In this document: one piece after another, positions 18,127-22,500 of the stretch
Layout of the letters: every line of letters begins with the position of its first letter
Numbering within the stretch: the first letter of the stretch is position 1
Assembly (NCBI RefSeq): GCF_030272615.1
Contig: NW_026729186.1
Coordinates: 40,001-62,500, forward strand
DNA: 22,500 nt
Source of the DNA: Cryptomeria japonica
Lineage: Eukaryota > Streptophyta > Pinopsida > Cupressales > Cupressaceae
Reading direction: 5' to 3'
Notes under the pieces: model-generated
What the model was told of the DNA's origin: nothing
Seen by the model: the letters and a program-made list of their open reading frames with translations, nothing else
Databases searched by the model: none
Position numbers and translations under genes: made by a program

Positions 18127-18516
18127 TCGGCATCCCATGGGTGTCGAGTTGGGTGCCTGATGGGTGCTTCTTGTCAAGTTTTAGTCGTCGGGACTCATTT
18201 CGAGCCTTAGAGGTCGTTTCTTGTCCGGTTGCCCTGTCTTCGACCTGGGAACCCAATTTTGGTCCTCGGGTCCCATTTTTTTTTGTCTCGCATCCCACTT
18301 TTGGCCTGTGGCCTTTTCGGGGTCGATTCTCGTTTTGGGCATCAGAGCATGTTTCTTCTCCTAAAACCCAATATTTGTTTATTAAGTCTCGGAACACATT
18401 TTTGTTCTCGTGGACCCATCATGGGTCTTGGAACGCATTTGTGGTCCTTGGGTCCCATTTTGCATCCCGAAACTTGTGTTTTGGTGCTTGATCCCTATTT
18501 TGGGTGCCCACCTTGC
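18126..18516. other. T-rich spacer, copy 2
   Basis: Matches 10200-10590, apparently without change. No gene is seen. Confidence 0.7.
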
Positions 18517-18899
18517 ACCAAGTGCGCACCCGGGGCAAACCGAGCGCCTTGGTGCACCGGGGCAAGATCGAGCGTGCACCCGAGGCGCCCCGAACATGCA
18601 CCAAGGTGCACTCGGCCCACATGTGAGCGCAGGTCGTTGCGCCCGAGGTGGTGTGTGGGCACCGCGTTGCAGACGGGACACTGCACGCACACGACGCCCC
18701 CTCCAGGTGCACGCACGTAGGCCGGGCCGGGTGCACACCCGACGCCCTAGCAAGGTGCGCGCACCCGGGCAGGGCTCACACTTGGCGAACGGGGCGCACT
18801 TCGCGAGGGAGGGTGTGCACCTCGACGGGGGTGGGTGGCCGGGGTGGATTCGCACGTGGGTCGCGGTTTGCTAAGTACACACTGCGACAAGCTCATAAC
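18516..18899. other. GC-rich 5' flank of 5S gene 2
   Basis: Matches 10590-10973. The same TAAGTA at -28 and C at -1 precede the second 5S gene. Confidence 0.7.
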
Positions 18900-19019
18900 G
18901 GGTGCGATCATACCAGCGTTAGTGCACCGGATCCCATCAGAACTCCGCAGTTAAGCGCGCTTGGGCCGGAGTAGTACTGGGATGGGTGACCTCCCGGGAA
19001 GTCCCGGTGTTGCACCCTT
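18900..19019 (+). rRNA. 5S ribosomal RNA gene, copy 2
   Basis: A full-length 120-nt 5S rRNA gene, 7926 bp to the right of copy 1 and in the same direction. Boxes A and C, the helix I ends and the T-run are all intact. The only difference from copy 1 that I see is base 19 (18918), G here, which restores the helix II pair with C59. As far as I recall, G19 with C59 is the usual gymnosperm state, and angiosperms pair A19 with U59. This copy therefore looks like the standard functional form. Being transcribed by Pol III from internal promoters, it does not depend on the 35S unit around it. Confidence 0.97.
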
Positions 19020-19023
19020 TTTT
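19018..19023 (+). terminator. Pol III terminator of 5S gene 2
   Basis: Six T residues directly after GCACCC, as in copy 1. Confidence 0.9.
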
Positions 19024-19451
19024 AGTTTTTCGCCGGGCGTCGCAATGCTATTTGAATAAACCTTTTGCCCGTTTGCGTTCTCGTCGGGGCCGGGCCGGGC
19101 CGGGGTGCGCTGCCCGCACTACCGCGCGCGGGGGGGCGACACCGAGCGCGCACCCGAGGCGCCCCGAGCACACAGGCCACGGTGCAACCTGGGCGTTGTG
19201 CGCGCACCCCGGTGCGCCCGAGGTGCTGCGCGCGCACCCAGGTGAAATCGGTGTGCACCTCGGCCAGTGCGCGCTCGGTCGAGTCGCGCACGTTGGCCAA
19301 GGTGCACGGTGATGTTTCTTACTCTAAGGTTCCGCACCAGACGCCCGGGACAGGTGAGCGAAGCTGGGCGGGGCCGGGTGCGCGGCCGGGGCAGGTGCAC
19401 GCAGCTGGAGAGAGCTTTGGAGCACACTTCGGAGCGCACCAATGATGCGCT
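19024..19451. other. GC-rich 3' flank of 5S gene 2
   Basis: Matches 11098-11525 with two base changes noted (19131 and 19190). No gene is seen. Confidence 0.7.
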
Positions 19452-22400
19452 CCATTCAAAAGTTTCCTGAAAAGGCAAAAAAAGTTGAGATTATAGAATT
19501 TCCCACTTGAGAGATTGTAAAAAAAAAAAATTTAAAATGAAGGAAACGCGGGTGCCAAGGTGTGCGCAGCCCAGCCAAGGTGTGCGCACCAAGGCGCCCA
19601 CCCTGGCGAAGGTGCACGCAAGGTGCGCACCCGAGGCAAACCGGACAATTAACCCAACTTTCGACTTCGCGCGCACCTTGGAGCGCACTTCGGAGCGCTC
19701 CTTGGTGCGCACCAATCTTGGGCACCTCGGAGTGCACCATGGCGCCCACCAAGGTGCGCACCCGGGGCAAACCGAGCTCCGACTTCGTGCGCACCTTGGA
19801 GCGCACGAAAGGTGCGCACCATGGCGCCCACCAAGGTGCGCAGCCCAGCCAAGGCGTGCGCATCAAGGTGCGCACCCTGGCGAAGGTGCGCACCCGGGGC
19901 AAACCGAGCTCCGACTTCGTGCGCACCTTGGAGCGCACAAAAGGTGCGCAACCCAGCCAAGGTGTGCGCACCCCGGTCAAACCGAGCTCCGAATCGTGCG
20001 CACCAGAGGTGCACGCCATCGTGCGCACCTTGGAGCACACTTCGGAGCCCTCCTTGGTGCGCGCCGATGTTGCGCACCTCGGAGCGCACCCGGGGAAAAC
20101 AATGCAATTAACCCGACTTTCGACTTCGTGGGCACCTCGGAGCGCTCTCGGGTTCGCACCTCGGAGCACACCGAGGTGCGCACCTTTGATGCGCTGCCTT
20201 CACCAATTTCCAGAAAAGGCAAGAAAACATTGAGAAGGTGTGCGCACCGAGGTGCCCACCCTGGCGAAGGTGCACGCGAGGTGCGCACCCGGGGCAAACC
20301 GGGCTCCGACTTCGTGCACGCCGCACCTTGGAGCACACTTCGGAGCGCTCCTTGGTGCGCACCAGGGCGCGCAACCCAGCCGAGGTGCCCACCCCGGCGA
20401 AGGTGCACGCGAGGTGCGCACCCGGGGCAAACCGGGCTCCGACTTCGTGCACGCCATGGTGCCCACCGCGGCGAAGGTGCACGCGAGGTGCGCACCCGGG
20501 GCAAACCGGGCTCCGACTTCGTGCACGCCGCACCTTGGAGCACACTTCGGAGCGCTCCTTGGTGCGCACCATGGTGCCCACCAGGGCGCGCAACCCCGCC
20601 GAAGGTGCACGCGAGGTGCGCACCCGGGGCAAACCGGGCTCCGACTTCGTGCACGCCGCACCTTGGAGCACACTTCGGAGCGCTCCTTGGTGCGCACCAT
20701 GGTGCCCACCAGGGCGGGCAACCCCGCCGAAGGTGCACGCGAGGTGCGCACCCGGGGCAAACCGGGCTCCGACTTCGTGCACGCCATGGTGCGCACCGCG
20801 GCGAAGGTGCGCACCCGGGGCAAACCGGGCTCCGACTTCGTGCACGCCGCACCTTGGAGCACACTTCGGAGCGCTCCTTGGTGCGCACCAGGGCGCGCAA
20901 CCCAGCCGAGGTGCCCACCCCGGCGAAGGTGCACGCGAGGTGCGTACCCGGGGCAAACCGGGCTCCGACTTCGTGCACGCCGCACCTTGGAGCACACTTC
21001 GGAGCGCTCCTTGGTGCGCACCATGGTGCCCACCAGGCCGCGCAACCCAGCCAAGGTGTGCGCACCAAGGTGCACGCGAGGTGCGCACCCGGGGCAAACC
21101 GGGGTCCGACTTCGTGCACGCCGCACCTTGGAGCACACATCGGGGCGCTCCCGGGTTCGCACCGGCGTTGCGCACCGTGGTGGGCACCTCGGAGCACACC
21201 AAGGTGGGCAGCGAGGTGCGCACCTTTGATGCGATGCCTTCACTAATTTCCATAAAAGGCAAAAAAAAAACGAGATTTTAAAATTTCCGTTTTGAAAGAT
21301 AGTGAGAAAAAGGGAATGCTGGTGCCATCTTGAGCCCGCCCTGGTGCGCAGCCCAGCCAAGGTGTGCGCACCAAGGTGCCCACCCTGGCGAAGGTGCGCG
21401 CCCGGGCAATTAACCCAACTTCCAACTTCGCGCGCGCCAGGGTGGGAGCGCACCCAACAACCGGGCCTGGGAAGAGCCAATGCGAGAAACCCCACCAAAC
21501 GCTCTGACAAAAAAAGAGGGGGCGCTCCAGTAACCCCGCTTCGGAGCGCACCCTGGGCAAACCCAGCCAAGGTGCCCACCCCGGCCAAGGTGCAGGCGAG
21601 GTGCGCACCCGGGGCAAACCGGGCTCCGACAACGTGCACGCCGCACCTTGGAGCACACTTCGTAGCGCTCCCGGGTGCGCACCTCAGAGCACACCAAGGT
21701 GGGCAGCGAGGTGCGCACCTTTGATGCGCTGCCTTCACTAATTTCCAGAAAAGGCAAAAAAAAAAGGAGATTTTAAAATTTCCGTTTTGAAAGATAGTGA
21801 AAAAAACGGAACGCGCGTGCCATCTTGAGCCCGCCCTGGTGCGCAGCCCAGGTAAGGTGCCCACCCTGGCAAAGGTGCGCACCCGGGCAATTAACCCTAC
21901 TTCCGACTTCGTGCGCGCCAGGGTGGCAACCGGGCCTCGGAAGAGCCAATGCGAGAAACCCCACCAAACGCTCCGACAAAAAAAGAGGCGGCGCTCCAAT
22001 AACCCCGCTTCGGAGCGCAGCCGGGGCAAACCCAGCCAAGGTGCCCACCCCGACGAAGGTGCACGCGAGGTGCGCACCCGGGGCAAACCGGGCTCCGACA
22101 ACGTGCACGCAGCACCTTGGAGCACACTTCGAAGCACTCCCGGGTGCCCACCGGCGTTGCGCACCGTGGTGGGCAGCGAGGTGCGCACCTTTGATGCGCT
22201 GCCTTCACTAATTTCCAGAAAAAGGCAAAAAAAAATGAGATTTTAAAATTTCCGTTTTGAAAGATAGTGAAAAAAAAGGAACGCGGGTGCCATCTTGAGC
22301 CCGCCCTGGTGCGCAGCCCAGGCAAGGCATGCGCACCAAGGTGCCCACCCGAGGTGCACACCCGGGGCAAACCGGGCTCCGACTTCGTGCAGGCCGCACC

Positions 22401-22500
22401 TTGGAGCACACTTCGGAGCGCTCCTTGGTGCGCACCATGGTGCCCACCAGGGCGCGCAACCCAGCCAAGGTCTGCACACCAAGGTGCCCACCCCGGCGAA
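19452..22500. repeat. AT-core subrepeats, copy 2
   Basis: Matches 11526 to about 14575. AT-rich cores lie at about 19463-19538 (diverged), 20201-20231 (cut down), 21240-21312, 21737-21811 and 22207-22281. The differences from copy 1 noticed are 20717 and small A-run length changes. The long open frames here, including one of 662 codons on the minus strand, repeat those of copy 1 and are not credible genes. Confidence 0.92.

Larger units (their letters stand above)
17645..22500. repeat. 7.93-kb higher-order unit, copy 2 (incomplete at window end)
   Basis: Repeats 9719 to about 14575 with near identity and is cut by the window edge. It holds a second 5S gene and a second set of subrepeats. The remaining 3.1 kb or so of the unit would be expected just beyond the window. 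Confidence 0.95.

Noticed and set aside
11530-22409. Long Cys/Arg/His/Ala-rich frames (up to 579 codons on + and 662 on -), with zinc-finger-like Cys/His spacing
   Set aside because: They are products of GC-rich repeats. Frames overlap on both strands, lengths change with A-run indels, Cys and His come from the TGC/CAC of GGTGCGCACC, and no folded domain is recognisable.
1-22500. 18S, 5.8S or 25/26S rRNA coding sequence, or an rRNA 3' end
   Set aside because: No conserved rRNA segment other than 5S was recognised on either strand, so the link to 35S rDNA rests on promoter-like motifs and repeat style only.
1-22500. Transposable elements
   Set aside because: No transposase, reverse transcriptase or integrase frame and no long terminal repeats were seen. 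The poly(A) cores resemble retrotransposon tails but lie at regular places within tandem units and lack target-site duplications that I could recognise.

Overview
The window holds no credible protein-coding gene. It reads as the inside of a very long plant ribosomal DNA intergenic spacer (IGS), made almost entirely of nested tandem repeats, with two complete 5S rRNA genes on the + strand (10974-11093 and 18900-19019). The 5S sequences carry a complete internal Pol III promoter and a T-run terminator. Their bases, for example the G19/C59 pair in the second copy, fit the gymnosperm form of the gene better than the angiosperm form as I recall them. A spacer longer than 22 kb also suits a gymnosperm. 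The species cannot be named from this sequence.

Layout, left to right. 1-3760: about 20 units of a 188-bp tandem repeat. 3761-8335: a promoter-like zone with thirteen copies of a core that reads TTATATAGGGG on the minus strand, matching the plant RNA polymerase I start consensus. These sit in three repeat families with spacings of about 440-545 bp, 311 bp and 157 bp, interrupted by a 52-bp minisatellite (6640-7272). 8335-10200: G-rich GGTGGGTG minisatellite. 10200-10590: T-rich spacer. 10590-11525: GC-rich flanks of the first 5S gene. 11526-17644: GC-rich subrepeats full of the palindrome GGTGCGCACC, punctuated by AT-rich, poly(A) cores every 350-750 bp. From 17645 to the end the sequence restarts at the equivalent of 9719, so a unit of about 7.93 kb, including the 5S gene, is tandemly duplicated with very few differences.

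Interpretation. If the minus-strand cores are Pol I promoters, the 35S/45S unit is transcribed leftward: 18S lies beyond the left end and 25/26S beyond the right end. The leftmost core (near 4118) would be the candidate gene promoter, the other twelve would be spacer promoters, and the 188-bp array would lie in the 5' external transcribed spacer. The 5S genes would then be linked to 35S rDNA but point the opposite way. None of the 18S, 5.8S or 25S genes is in view, so this orientation is inferred from the promoter motif only.

The most notable structures are: the 7.93-kb duplication, whose boundary falls at the centre of a perfect 24-bp palindrome; a base difference between the two 5S genes that breaks a helix II pair in the first copy; a near-perfect 31-bp stem just downstream of the candidate gene promoter, with a compensatory change among its copies; and a shared ancestry between the 188-bp array and the promoter repeats.
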